From the NCBI RefSeq assembly GCF_900130015.1, contig NZ_FQXS01000004.1, positions 165,478 through 229,477 on the forward strand: a stretch of 64,000 nucleotides of DNA, in the 5' to 3' direction. The DNA comes from Desulfofustis glycolicus DSM 9705. GTDB taxonomy: Bacteria; Desulfobacterota; Desulfobulbia; Desulfobulbales; Desulfocapsaceae. How positions within the stretch are numbered: the first letter of the stretch is position 1; each line of letters begins with the position of its first letter. The position numbers and the translations under genes were made by a program. Below are positions 27,602 to 36,541 of the stretch, piece by piece. The notes beneath the pieces are model-generated. The model made no database searches, had not been told where the DNA came from, and was given only the letters and a program-made list of their open reading frames with translations.

Positions 27602-28687
27602 ATGACCGACAGAGTTTTCAATTTCAACGCCGGACCGGGCACCCTGCCCGAGGTGGCACTGGCGCAAGCCGCCAAAGATATCGTCAATTACCAGAACAAG
27701 GGCTTGGGCATCATGGAAATGAGCCATCGCTCCAAGGAATTCATGGCGATTGCAGACCAGACCGAGGCCCTGCTCCGCGAACTGATGGCTATTCCCGATA
27801 GCTATCGGGTGCTGTTTCTCCAGGGAGGCGCCTCGAGCCAGTTCTTCATGGTCCCGATGAACCTGCTGGCCGGCGATGCCAAAGCAACCTACCTGGATAC
27901 CGGCACCTGGTCCACCAAAGCAATCAAAGAAGCTCGTCAATTCGGCACGATAGATGTCGCCTACAGCGGTAAAGCAGAGAATTATCGCCGGATCCCGCAG
28001 CCGGATGCATATCAAATCGACGATGACAGCAGCTACCTGTACCTGGTATCGAACAATACCATTTTCGGTACGCAATTCGCCGCTTTCCCGAACAGCTCAA
28101 AGATGCTGATCGCCGACATGTCCTCCGACATCCTTTCGAGGCCCATCGAAGTCGGCAGTTTCGGCCTGATCTTCGCCGGTGCCCAGAAAAACCTCGGTCC
28201 GGCCGGGGTCACCATTGTTGTCATCCGCGAGGATCTGCTGGACCGTGCTCCCGACTCCGTTCCGACCATGCTGCGCTACAAAACCCATGCGGAAAAAGGA
28301 TCAATGTTCAATACTCCGCCCTGCTTCGCCATTTACGTTGTCGGGGAAGTTTTGAAATGGCTCAAAGCGCAGGGCGGCGTGCCGGCCATGGCCGAGCGAA
28401 ATGAAGAAAAGGCCCGCCTCCTCTATCAGCTGATCGACAGCAGCGACTATTACCGCGGACATGCCGAACCAGATTCCCGGTCCCGGATGAATGTCGCCTT
28501 CAATCTGCCAACTGCCGATCTGGAATCAAAATTCGTAGCCGAAGCAACGGCGCAAGGGATGATCGGTCTGAAAGGGCACCGCTCCGTCGGTGGCTGTCGT
28601 GCCTCGATCTACAACGCCTTCCCGCTCGACGGGGTACGCCGGCTCGTTGCCTTCATGGAAGAGTTTGCCGGCGCCAATCCGGCTTAG
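27602..28687 (+). CDS. serC: Phosphoserine aminotransferase
   Basis: A 361-residue PLP enzyme converting 3-phosphohydroxypyruvate and glutamate to phosphoserine in serine synthesis (and a related step in PLP synthesis). Signatures are FNFNAGPGTLPEVAL, GLGIMEMSHRSKEF, LQGGASSQFFMVPMNLL, DMSSDILSRPI, and the Lys-containing AGAQKNLGPAGVTIV that forms the Schiff base. AAGGAG lies seven to twelve bases before ATG 27602. It stands alone; 160 bases separate it from trmL. Confidence 0.96.
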   Translation: MTDRVFNFNAGPGTLPEVALAQAAKDIVNYQNKGLGIMEMSHRSKEFMAIADQTEALLRELMAIPDSYRVLFLQGGASSQFFMVPMNLLAGDAKATYLDTGTWSTKAIKEARQFGTIDVAYSGKAENYRRIPQPDAYQIDDDSSYLYLVSNNTIFGTQFAAFPNSSKMLIADMSSDILSRPIEVGSFGLIFAGAQKNLGPAGVTIVVIREDLLDRAPDSVPTMLRYKTHAEKGSMFNTPPCFAIYVVGEVLKWLKAQGGVPAMAERNEEKARLLYQLIDSSDYYRGHAEPDSRSRMNVAFNLPTADLESKFVAEATAQGMIGLKGHRSVGGCRASIYNAFPLDGVRRLVAFMEEFAGANPA

Positions 28688-28870
28688 GCGGCCCCTATAC
28701 GATGGCATACAGGAGCATCGTCGGCAGACTGCCGAGCCAAAAAAATCACCTGCCACCTGCCGGACCTTCCGGGGCGGGACAAACCAGGCTGCCGGCCACC
28801 GGCGAAATAGTTCGCGCCGGCTGGCAACGAACGCCGGCCGGCGAAGAAGCGCACGCCCTAGTGACAACCA

Positions 28871-29932
28871 ATGCTGATCGATTGCAAAAACCTTGACCGG
28901 GCGGGTCTCGAACGGTTCGCCGAATCACTCGGTCAACCACCGTTTCGCGGCAGGCAGATCATGTCGTGGCTCTATCGTCCCGGCATTACCGATTTCTCGG
29001 AGATGACCGATTTGGCCAAGTCGTTTCGTGCCCTGCTGCCGCAGCACGCCTACATCTCCCGTTTCGACGAACCACACGTCGAGAGGTCACAGGACGGCAC
29101 CGTCAAATTCGGTTTTCGCCTGGTTGACAACCGCGTTGTTGAATCGGTGCTGATCCCTGAAGAGGACCGCAATACTCTCTGTGTCTCAGCGCAGGTTGGC
29201 TGCGCCATGGTTTGTTCATTCTGCCGTACCGGCAGCATGGGCTTTGCCAGGAATTTGCTGCCGGCGGAAATCGTCAACCAGGTGAGCAGCGTTCGCGACT
29301 TTCTGCTCAGCCGGCCGGAGCAGCGTCCCGGCTGCGGGCTCGGTATCACCAACCTGGTATTCATGGGCATGGGCGAACCGTTGAACAATTTCGATCACCT
29401 GCTCACCGCACTGGCTATCTTGACCGATCAGAAAGGCCTGGACATGGCGAGCAGGAGGATCACCGTTTCCACCTGCGGCATCGTGCCGAACATGCAACCA
29501 TTGGGTGAGAAAACAAATGTCAACCTGGCCATCTCTCTGCATGCTGTTGACGATGACACAAGAAACCAGCTGATGCCGATCAACCGGCGCTATCCGATCG
29601 CCGTGTTGCTTGAAGCCTGCCGGAATTATCCGATGCGCAAGCGCAAGCGGATCATGTTCGAATACCTGTTGTTGGACGGCATCAACGACTCCGACGGCGA
29701 GGCCCGGCAGCTGGCCCGTCTCTTACGAAAGATACCGTGCAAAATCAATTTGCTGGCCTATAACGAATGTGAAGGGATTCCCTACCGCCCTTCGCCGCGT
29801 GAACGAATACTCGCCTTTCAGGATATCCTGCGGGCCGCCAACTATTCGGTATTTATCCGCAGCAGCAGGGGCGGAGATATCTCCGCCGCCTGTGGGCAGC
29901 TGGCCAGCTCCCTGACCGCCGATACGAAATGA
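28871..29932 (+). CDS. rlmN: Dual-specificity 23S rRNA/tRNA adenine-C2 methyltransferase
   Basis: A 353-residue radical-SAM enzyme that methylates C2 of A2503 in 23S rRNA and A37 in some tRNAs. It has PPFRGRQIMSWLYRPGI at the N-terminus, CAMVCSFC (the CxxxCxxC cluster motif) in SAQVGCAMVCSFCRTGSMGF, FMGMGEPLNNFD, STCGIVPNM and, near the end, RSSRGGDISAACGQL with the acceptor-type Cys. No clear ribosome site precedes ATG 28871, so the exact start is uncertain. Its last four bases overlap the nitroreductase gene. Confidence 0.95.
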   Translation: MLIDCKNLDRAGLERFAESLGQPPFRGRQIMSWLYRPGITDFSEMTDLAKSFRALLPQHAYISRFDEPHVERSQDGTVKFGFRLVDNRVVESVLIPEEDRNTLCVSAQVGCAMVCSFCRTGSMGFARNLLPAEIVNQVSSVRDFLLSRPEQRPGCGLGITNLVFMGMGEPLNNFDHLLTALAILTDQKGLDMASRRITVSTCGIVPNMQPLGEKTNVNLAISLHAVDDDTRNQLMPINRRYPIAVLLEACRNYPMRKRKRIMFEYLLLDGINDSDGEARQLARLLRKIPCKINLLAYNECEGIPYRPSPRERILAFQDILRAANYSVFIRSSRGGDISAACGQLASSLTADTK

Positions 29933-30672
29933 CCGACGATCTTCGAAAAGCGCCGGGAACCGCCTTCCTGCTGCAGACCCGACTCGATCGGGACACTATC
30001 CGCAGCCGAACCAGGCCGTACTATGACCCCGCCGAACCGTTCAAGAGCTATCCGCAGGCGCCCAAAACCGCCCTGCCCCGCACCTCCTGGCAGCTCTCCG
30101 AAGCCCGCATCATGAAATTGTTGCAGCGCCGGCGCTCAATAAGACGTTTCGCCGCCGAGAAGATCTCTCTGGAAGACCTGGCTTTTCTGCTCTGGGCCGG
30201 CCAGGGAGTAACCGCTCAAGCCGGCAGTCACCTGTTGCGAACCGCTCCGTCGGCCGGCGCGCTGTATCCGATCGAGACGTATGTCAGTGTCCAGCGCGTC
30301 GCCTCTCTGGCCGCGGGACTCTATCACTTCAATGTGCGGACGTTTGAACTCGAATTGCTGACAAAGGGGTGCCAGGGGACGCGGCTGGCCGAGGCGTTTC
30401 TTGGCCAGTCATTTGTCGATCATGCCGCCGTCTGTCTGCTCTGGTCGGCGGTCATCGGACGCTCGGTGGGGAAATACGGCGACCGCGGCATGCGTTACCT
30501 GCTGCTCGACGCGGCCCATATCTGTCAGAACGCGCTGCTCGCCGCCGAGGCGCTTGGTTTGGGCGGCTGCCCGGTGGCAGCCTTCTATGATCAGGAGATA
30601 AACCAAATCCTGGCCATCGACGGCATTGAAGAGACGGCCATCTATGGTGCAGCGATCGGCAAGAAACGGTAG
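29929..30672 (+). CDS. SagB-type nitroreductase-family FMN oxidoreductase
   Basis: A 247-residue protein of the SagB/ThcOx branch of nitroreductases. The FMN-binding N-terminus LLQRRRSIRRFAAEKISLEDLAFLLWAGQG, the PSAGALYPIETYV motif and the C-terminal GMRYLLLDAAHICQNALLAAEALGLG with GGCPVAAFYDQEI are visible. SagB proper forms azoles in peptide natural products, but no cyclodehydratase or precursor gene is present here, so a stand-alone redox role is more likely. Its ATG overlaps the rlmN stop (ATGA), indicating coupling. Confidence 0.87.
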   Translation: MTDDLRKAPGTAFLLQTRLDRDTIRSRTRPYYDPAEPFKSYPQAPKTALPRTSWQLSEARIMKLLQRRRSIRRFAAEKISLEDLAFLLWAGQGVTAQAGSHLLRTAPSAGALYPIETYVSVQRVASLAAGLYHFNVRTFELELLTKGCQGTRLAEAFLGQSFVDHAAVCLLWSAVIGRSVGKYGDRGMRYLLLDAAHICQNALLAAEALGLGGCPVAAFYDQEINQILAIDGIEETAIYGAAIGKKR

Positions 30673-30677
30673 CTCTA

Positions 30678-30715
30678 AGCAGCAAAGCCGCGCCAAACGC
30701 GAAATCCTTGCTGCT
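30678..30715. terminator. Hairpin between convergent nitroreductase and korC genes
   Basis: AGCAGCAA (30678-30685) pairs with TTGCTGCT (30708-30715), and an inner CGCG/CGCG stem fills the loop. It lies in the 64-base gap between two convergent genes, so it may terminate both ways. No run of T follows on either strand, which weakens the call. Confidence 0.4.
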
Positions 30716-30736
30716 CCGATCAGGGTAAATAACTAC

Positions 30737-31330
30737 TCAGACCTCGGCTTCCCATTCGTTGGCAAACGAACGGGGCAGGCTTGCCAGGTCCACCTTCTTC
30801 GCCTCGTCGATTCCGGCCTGCAAGGCGTCTCTGTTCATATTTTCCGTTCCTTTCGGCACCCTCGACAACAGGGTTTTCTCCAAGTTCTTCAGGTTTACCT
30901 GACCGCTTAGATACCCTATCGCGCCGAGCGCCACCATGTTGGCGACGAGTTCGCGACCGATCTCCTTGCGGGCGATCTTGGTAAACGGAATTGCCACCGC
31001 CCGACTGGTCGGCAATTGTTCAACTAGGCCGGCATCGACAACGAGCAGGCCATCGGGCTTGATATCGAAAAAATAGGCATCGCAGGATGCCTGGGTCATC
31101 GACAGCAGCAGGTCAATCTGCATTGCCTTCGGATAATCGATCGGCTCCGCGCACATAACCACTTCCGCCTTGCTCTTGCCGCCACGAGCTTCTGGTCCAT
31201 AGCTTTGTGTCTGACAAACGTATTTGCCGTCCAGGGTGCCAACGGCGTCGGCGAGGACGACTGCGGCAGTGATAATGCCCTGCCCTCCCGATCCGCTGAA
31301 GCGAATTTCGTATCGAGGTTCACTATTCAT
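30737..31330 (-). CDS. korC: 2-oxoacid:ferredoxin oxidoreductase, gamma subunit
   Basis: A 197-residue subunit with the family pattern EIRFSGSGGQGIITAAVVLADA at the N-terminus, QSYGPEARGGKSKAEVVM and DYPKAMQIDLLLSMTQAS. It belongs to the enzyme that interconverts 2-oxoglutarate (or a related 2-oxoacid) plus CoA with succinyl-CoA, CO2 and reduced ferredoxin. ATG 31330 follows AAGGGAA and is preferred over the upstream in-frame start. It is the last gene of korDABC but is separated from korB by 179 bases filled with repeat copy B. Confidence 0.93.
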   Translation of the reverse strand: MNSEPRYEIRFSGSGGQGIITAAVVLADAVGTLDGKYVCQTQSYGPEARGGKSKAEVVMCAEPIDYPKAMQIDLLLSMTQASCDAYFFDIKPDGLLVVDAGLVEQLPTSRAVAIPFTKIARKEIGRELVANMVALGAIGYLSGQVNLKNLEKTLLSRVPKGTENMNRDALQAGIDEAKKVDLASLPRSFANEWEAEV

Positions 31331-31360
31331 CGTTGTTTCCCTTTGGTTCAATTATCAACA

Positions 31361-31503
31361 GGGAACCTTGAAAAATTATCATCCCGCTCAATCTTATCGT
31401 TGCGCAATCACATTTTATCCTGGCATTATCATGTAGATGCCTGTGGTAAAATTTTCTTGCGCGTCTCGATTTTGAACGAAATTCCAAAATTTTCAAGCTC
31501 CCC
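31361..31503 (+). repeat. Dispersed 143-bp repeat, copy B, inside the kor operon
   Basis: This is a full-length match to copy A at 9246-9388, same length and same strand. It begins GGGAACCTTGAAAAATTATC and ends AATTTTCAAGCTCCC, again with imperfect terminal inverted repeats. It lies between the korB stop and the korC start, so it is transcribed (in reverse) as part of the kor message and could fold or be processed there. Confidence 0.85.
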
Positions 31504-31509
31504 AACTAT

Positions 31510-32346
31510 TTATTGAGGAAGCTGACAGGATTCCTGCCTGATCCGGTCGTATTCCTCGGAGGAAACGGGCTTGTCGACATCACAGAGGACCCCGATGGTG
31601 AATTTGCCCCGCATCTCTTCCGCACTCATCTTGGCAGCCTTGGCCACCGGTACCGCTCGATCCCTAAATCCGGTTATCATCGTGACGGCATCACCGAGCT
31701 TGTTTCTCCGGCCATGCTGAACATGACAGTTGGAAATCACTTCTACAACGGAAAAACCACGCTTTGTGATCGCTTGTTCAAGTAACTTATCAAGTTGCGC
31801 GGCATGATAAACGGTGCCCCTGGCGACAAATACCGCCCCGGCTGTTACCGCCAACTCGGCGATGGAAAAATCATGCTCGACATGGCCATAGACCGATGTC
31901 GTCGATTTGCTGCCGTACGGTGTTGTCGGCGAATATTGGCCGCCGGTCATGCCGTAGGTGCTATTGTTGATGATCACCGCGGTAATGTTGATATTTCGCC
32001 GCGCCGCATGGATGAAATGGTTGCCGCCGATAGCGGTGGCGTCGCCGTCGCCCATCACGGTAATCACCTTCAGCCGCGGTTTGGCAAGTTTGACGCCGGT
32101 AGCAAAGGTGAGCGCCCGTCCATGGGTGGTGTGCAATGTATTAAAATCTATGTACGTCGTCAGCCGGCTGGAACAACCTATACCCGAGGCAACCACCACG
32201 TCGTCTTTGGGCAGACCAAGTTCATGAATGGCCCGCAGCAACGATCCAAGAACGATGCCGTTACCGCACCCGGGGCACCAGACGTGGGGGAATTTTTTGT
32301 CATGCCGTAGATATTCATGACGAATGACTTCTGTTTCAACTACCAT
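31510..32346 (-). CDS. korB: 2-oxoacid:ferredoxin oxidoreductase, beta (TPP-binding) subunit
   Basis: A 278-residue subunit. It starts with the cluster/TPP region HVWCPGCGNGIVLGSLL, and has the TPP and Mg motif GDGDATAIGGNHFIHAARRN followed by NNSTYGMTGGQYSPTT, typical of KorB rather than pyruvate-type subunits. ATG 32346 follows an excellent CCAAGGAG site and is preferred over the upstream frame extension. The gap to korA is 46 bases. Kor plus the Sdh genes nearby supply neighbouring TCA steps. Confidence 0.95.
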   Translation of the reverse strand: MVVETEVIRHEYLRHDKKFPHVWCPGCGNGIVLGSLLRAIHELGLPKDDVVVASGIGCSSRLTTYIDFNTLHTTHGRALTFATGVKLAKPRLKVITVMGDGDATAIGGNHFIHAARRNINITAVIINNSTYGMTGGQYSPTTPYGSKSTTSVYGHVEHDFSIAELAVTAGAVFVARGTVYHAAQLDKLLEQAITKRGFSVVEVISNCHVQHGRRNKLGDAVTMITGFRDRAVPVAKAAKMSAEEMRGKFTIGVLCDVDKPVSSEEYDRIRQESCQLPQ

Positions 32347-32392
32347 CTCGATTCTCCTTGGAGGATTGATCTTTCCACGAGGTCTTCCCCTA

Positions 32393-33538
32393 TTACGACA
32401 CGCCGAGGATCTGTTTGAGGATTTCATCCGGCGTGATCATCTGGCCGTCGATGCGATTATACTTGACCACTCTGGTTCCGGTCTGGTTGACCCGGTTGAT
32501 TTCCCTGGCCATCTGGCCGAGATTAAGTTCCGGAACGATCGCCGCGCTGCATTGCCGCAACGCCGCGTCAACCGCCTTGCGCGGGAACGGGAACAGAGTT
32601 ATCAACTGCAGCATTCCCGCCTTGATACCGTGGGCCCGAGCCATTTTGATGGCCTGCATCGCCGCCCGCGACACGCAACCATAGGCGATGACACAGACAT
32701 CGGCATCTTCCATCATCTGGGTCTTGGTGATCATGATTTCGGAAAATCCCTTGGTAATCTTGTCATGCAGGCGCATCAGAAACGACTCAATCTCCTTGGG
32801 CTGCTGGGTCGGATAGCCTCGCTCGTCGTGTACCAGGCCGGTAACATGATGCCGGTACCCTTCTCCAAAGGAGGCCATATCCGGAACGCCACGATTATTG
32901 TCGGCGTACGGTTTGTACCACTCGGGCGGTACACTGGGTGCGATACGATCGACTACCCTGATTTTATCCTGGCTCGGCAGCACCACGCATTCCCTGGTAT
33001 GTGCGACGACCTCGTCGGATAGCAGGATGACCGGGACCCGATATTTTTCGGAAAGGTTAAAGGCGCGAACGGTAATCGAAAAACAATCGGCGACCGACGA
33101 TACGGCAAGCACGATGATCGGATGGTCGCCATGGGTGCCCCAGCGCGCCATCAACACGTCACCCTGAGAGACATTGGTCGGCAACCCGGTACTCGGGCCA
33201 CCGCGCATTACGTTGACGACGACACACGGAACTTCGGTGATACAGGCATAACCGAGGTTTTCCTGCATCAGCGAAAACCCCGGTCCGCTGGTGGCCGTCA
33301 TCGATTTGACGCCGGCCAGTGAAGCGCCGATAATCGCCCCCATCGAGGCGATTTCGTCTTCCATCTGGATAAACGTGCCGCCGACCTTGGGCAGCATGAC
33401 CGACAGGAGTTCACTGATTTCCGAGGCCGGTGTGATGGGATAGCCGGCAAAAAACCGGCAACCGGCCGCCAGCGCGCCATGCACGACCGCCTCGTTGCCC
33501 TGCAATAACAATCTTTGACCTGTTTCAGGCGACGCCAT
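32393..33538 (-). CDS. korA: 2-oxoacid:ferredoxin oxidoreductase, alpha subunit
   Basis: A 381-residue subunit. It begins RLLLQGNEAVVHGALAAGC and contains FFAGYPITPASEISELLS, EDEIASMGAIIGASLAG, SGPGFSLMQENLGYA and RGGPSTGLPTNVSQGD, all hallmarks of the KorA/VorB type alpha subunit. The substrate is judged to be 2-oxoglutarate from family resemblance and gene order, but a branched 2-oxoacid cannot be excluded. Its start overlaps the 3' end of korD by 14 bases, so the two are coupled. Confidence 0.94.
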   Translation of the reverse strand: MASPETGQRLLLQGNEAVVHGALAAGCRFFAGYPITPASEISELLSVMLPKVGGTFIQMEDEIASMGAIIGASLAGVKSMTATSGPGFSLMQENLGYACITEVPCVVVNVMRGGPSTGLPTNVSQGDVLMARWGTHGDHPIIVLAVSSVADCFSITVRAFNLSEKYRVPVILLSDEVVAHTRECVVLPSQDKIRVVDRIAPSVPPEWYKPYADNNRGVPDMASFGEGYRHHVTGLVHDERGYPTQQPKEIESFLMRLHDKITKGFSEIMITKTQMMEDADVCVIAYGCVSRAAMQAIKMARAHGIKAGMLQLITLFPFPRKAVDAALRQCSAAIVPELNLGQMAREINRVNQTGTRVVKYNRIDGQMITPDEILKQILGVS

Positions 33539-33935
33539 TGGTCTTCCTCCTTTCCGGATAACGCTTCTTCACGGTAATGGCAAAGTCAGGACAATGTATT
33601 TCGCAGTTCCGGCAACCGATACATGCGTCCATATCCTCTATATAAGGGTGCCCCAGTTCATCGACCATGATGATCTTCACCGGGCACATCGCGCTGCAGA
33701 TACCGCACGATTTACACCACTCATAAAAGAACACGACTCGGTAGAGCGTCTTTTTGCCTTTCTTTTCATCGGCCTGGTCGACCAGCTGCGCAGCGTCCTC
33801 AGCCAGCTCCTGTTTCTGGTCGACTTGGCCCGCGTCTATGGTTTTTTCGCTTTCCGCCGATGTGCTGTGCGACCGGGAAGAAGCGCTCTTGCGGCTCTTC
33901 GGCGCAACGGGTTTACCTTTGTCTTCTTTTTCCAT
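33525..33935 (-). CDS. korD: 2-oxoacid:ferredoxin oxidoreductase, delta (2[4Fe-4S] ferredoxin) subunit
   Basis: A 136-residue protein. The C-terminal half is a bacterial-type ferredoxin with CKSCGICSAMCPVK and CIGCRNCEIHCPDF, which carries electrons out of KorAB. The first ~65 residues are an unusual charged, Ser/Lys/Glu/Gln-rich extension (for example KSRKSASSRSHSTSAESEK) not found in typical delta subunits. It is the first gene of korDABC. A TTGACA at 34041-34036 on the minus strand followed by AT-rich sequence near 34015-34021 could be the operon promoter. Confidence 0.9.
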   Translation of the reverse strand: MEKEDKGKPVAPKSRKSASSRSHSTSAESEKTIDAGQVDQKQELAEDAAQLVDQADEKKGKKTLYRVVFFYEWCKSCGICSAMCPVKIIMVDELGHPYIEDMDACIGCRNCEIHCPDFAITVKKRYPERRKTNGVA

Positions 33936-34095
33936 GGCTCCTGCGCCTCGCCTGGCGCTGTGGTAATGGTCATGTTCGGGAGTCTGTCAGCGCTCCCCTT
34001 TTGTTCGCTAACCCTTTATTATTAACATCCGGCCCTGTCAAGGACATTGTCGCCGGAAAACAGCTGCCCGGTGTTTACCGGTGGCTACCAACTCC

Positions 34096-35712
34096 TCACG
34101 GTGAAAAATAGACCAGCACAAAAAGATTGGCACAGCCGATGATAAATCCAAGTAACGCTCCGAACAAATTGATGTACTTGAATTGTTCCTGCATAATCGA
34201 CAGCAGCAGCCGCTCCACCTGGAGCAGGTCGAACGAGTCGATCTTTTCCGTCACGATTCTGCTGATATCGATTGATTTTACCACACCGGGAACCTCGGAT
34301 ACCAGCATTGCCGTAGCCATTTCCCGGGTTGAACGGTACAACCCGTCACGGACGCCGGCCGGAATAATGTGGTCGAGCCGGCCGACCGGCCTGACAAGCA
34401 AACTGTCGAGCAGGCTACCGATCAACTGATCGATCACCTTACGGTTTTGCGGCGATCGCAACGCCGATGAGGTCGTCGCCTGCAGCCACTGTCGCAGACG
34501 ATCAATTCCCTCCGGCCCGAAGACATCGGCCACCAGTCGGCCGCTCTGCCGCCGGCCCTGCTCCAGATGGTCCTCCAGCAGCTCTTCGATCATGATCGCC
34601 AAAGTGCGTGCCGTCGCCCTGCCCCTGAGCAGCAGGACGATCTGATGTGCCGCTTCGTCGCCGAATGCGGTAATGCGCTGCCGATCGACCTGTGCCAGCA
34701 TCTCCGGAAGAGGAGTGGCCAACAATACCGCGGTTCGTTCAACAAGGGCGGCGGCCACCCGGTACCTGATCTCGTCGCTGTGCAGCAACGCCTCGATATC
34801 GTCCTGCTTCTCGTCGAGATAGTGCCGAATTTTTTCCTCCACCTGGTCCATCTTCACGAAATTTTTGATCATGCCGGCCATCGGTCCGAGTGTTTCGATA
34901 AAATCTTCGATCGCTCGACCGATGGCCCCGATCAATTTTTCACGGACATCTTCATCCCTTACGACATCACCAAGTTTTTGCAGCACAAACGGAGTTTGGT
35001 CGCGGATGGTATCGATAATGAGTTGCTGCAGACTGGCAGGTACTACCTGCTGCAAGGATTTACCCTGGTCGAACAACTCCTCGAGTCGACTGCCGATAAA
35101 GTCGCGAACCCAACGTTCCATGGCCGGGCTCGCGAACATCGCCGTCAGGCTCCTCTCCACCTTGTTGTAGACGACGGCTCGCCGATCCCTGTCGATAAAA
35201 TTCTCGATCGGCTGCGCCGCCAGGCTTTCGATCAGACTATCGAGGCCCTGTTGGATCGCCGTGGCACAGGTCTGCGTCTGCAGGAACTGGTGGACCGTCT
35301 CCTTGATCCGGTAACTCAGAGTCCTGTAACCGATATCGAAATAAGCTTTATACGCCGGCGGGATCAGCGACGGCAACGGGCCAAGGTCCTGTTTGAGCAG
35401 GGAGCCTACCTTCGATTCGATCAGGGATGCGAGATGGTCCTGAAATCCTTCCCGTCGGAGCGAATGGTTGATCGCTTCGCTGGTCAGCAGCTGCTCTCCG
35501 ACCATCTCTCCGATATTGACCGCCAGCTGATGGCGCTGTGCCGGTATAACGCCGGGCGTCATCGGCACCCTGATTCGGCCGACGCGCCATTGGTGCAGCG
35601 GCCGGAACAGCATCCTGATGGCCACCCGGTTGGTCAGATAACCGATAAAGGCACCAAGGAGCGGCGGTACCGCATAACCAAGCAGCGGGGCCAATTCAGC
35701 AAAGGTGGACAT
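34096..35712 (-). CDS. DUF445 family membrane protein
   Basis: A 538-residue protein with a hydrophobic segment at each end: GYAVPPLLGAFIGYLTNRVAIRML at the N-terminus and YINLFGALLGFIIGCANLFVLVYF at the C-terminus, with a long helical middle rich in VEE/LxQ repeats. The N-terminal GYLTNRVAIRMLFRP and VPMTPGVIPAQRHQLAVNIG identify DUF445 (YheB/YjiN type), of unknown function. ATG 35712 is chosen over the long upstream extension because that extension overlaps gph. It overlaps the gph stop by 17 bases and so is likely coupled. Confidence 0.88.
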   Translation of the reverse strand: MSTFAELAPLLGYAVPPLLGAFIGYLTNRVAIRMLFRPLHQWRVGRIRVPMTPGVIPAQRHQLAVNIGEMVGEQLLTSEAINHSLRREGFQDHLASLIESKVGSLLKQDLGPLPSLIPPAYKAYFDIGYRTLSYRIKETVHQFLQTQTCATAIQQGLDSLIESLAAQPIENFIDRDRRAVVYNKVERSLTAMFASPAMERWVRDFIGSRLEELFDQGKSLQQVVPASLQQLIIDTIRDQTPFVLQKLGDVVRDEDVREKLIGAIGRAIEDFIETLGPMAGMIKNFVKMDQVEEKIRHYLDEKQDDIEALLHSDEIRYRVAAALVERTAVLLATPLPEMLAQVDRQRITAFGDEAAHQIVLLLRGRATARTLAIMIEELLEDHLEQGRRQSGRLVADVFGPEGIDRLRQWLQATTSSALRSPQNRKVIDQLIGSLLDSLLVRPVGRLDHIIPAGVRDGLYRSTREMATAMLVSEVPGVVKSIDISRIVTEKIDSFDLLQVERLLLSIMQEQFKYINLFGALLGFIIGCANLFVLVYFSP

Positions 35713-36364
35713 AATCGAGGAGCTCGTGCGGGTGATCGATGACCAGGTCGGCGCCCGCTGCCACCAGTTCCGAGGGTTCGCGGAACCCCCAGCTGACACC
35801 GATGCAACACATGCCGGCCGCTCGGCCGGTGGCCATATCGACCGAGGAGTCGCCGACAAAGGCGCACTGTTCAGGCAGGGCGCCAACGACGGCAGCAATT
35901 TCCAGGGCCGATCGAGGGTCTGGTTTTCGTGGCACCCCGTCGCGCAATCCGTAGATCACGGAAAATGCGATATCAGAAAAAAACTGCGACACGCAGACTT
36001 TGGTGAACTCATCAGGCTTATTGGACAAGATCGCCAGCGTGATCCCTTTGTCAGTCAATCGGCGCAGTACCTCGTCGATACCCCCATACGGTCGGGTCTT
36101 CACATTGAGATGGCGACGATACAATTGTTTGAAGCTCTCGACAAAACGATCCGGCAGAGGCCCGGCATGATCCTTCGGCAGTGCCCGTTCCAGCAGAACC
36201 TGCACGCCGTTGCCGACAAAGTGCCGATAGGCGTCGACGGGATGCACCGGCATGCCGAACGCTGCCAACGTATTGTTGGTCGCATCGGCAATATCCGCCA
36301 GCGAATCGATCAAGGTGCCGTCGAGGTCGAAAATCATCGTTGAACAAGTCGGTGCTCTGCTCAT
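35696..36364 (-). CDS. gph: Phosphoglycolate phosphatase-type HAD hydrolase
   Basis: A 222-residue HAD phosphatase: motif I FDLDGTLIDS near residues 12-21, motif II LAILSNKP, Lys in RKPDP, and motif IV FVGDSSVDMATGRAAGM. Gph removes phosphate from 2-phosphoglycolate formed by DNA repair or oxygenase activity; other HAD substrates are possible. It is divergent from sdhC; the 177-base space between is AT-rich and should hold both promoters. Confidence 0.88.
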   Translation of the reverse strand: MSRAPTCSTMIFDLDGTLIDSLADIADATNNTLAAFGMPVHPVDAYRHFVGNGVQVLLERALPKDHAGPLPDRFVESFKQLYRRHLNVKTRPYGGIDEVLRRLTDKGITLAILSNKPDEFTKVCVSQFFSDIAFSVIYGLRDGVPRKPDPRSALEIAAVVGALPEQCAFVGDSSVDMATGRAAGMCCIGVSWGFREPSELVAAGADLVIDHPHELLDYVHLC

Positions 36365-36541
36365 GACAATCAGCTTATCTCTCTGTTTTTATTGGATTGA
36401 TATATTCTAAAAGCAACTATCAAATTTATTGATCAGCGTTTGTCAAAAGAAGTCTTTTCTTTTTGTTCCAGATATATAAATATGGCTCTGTTTGGCACAA
36501 TCTCCCCAAATCAGTATCTTTATATCAGAGAGGAAACTTCC

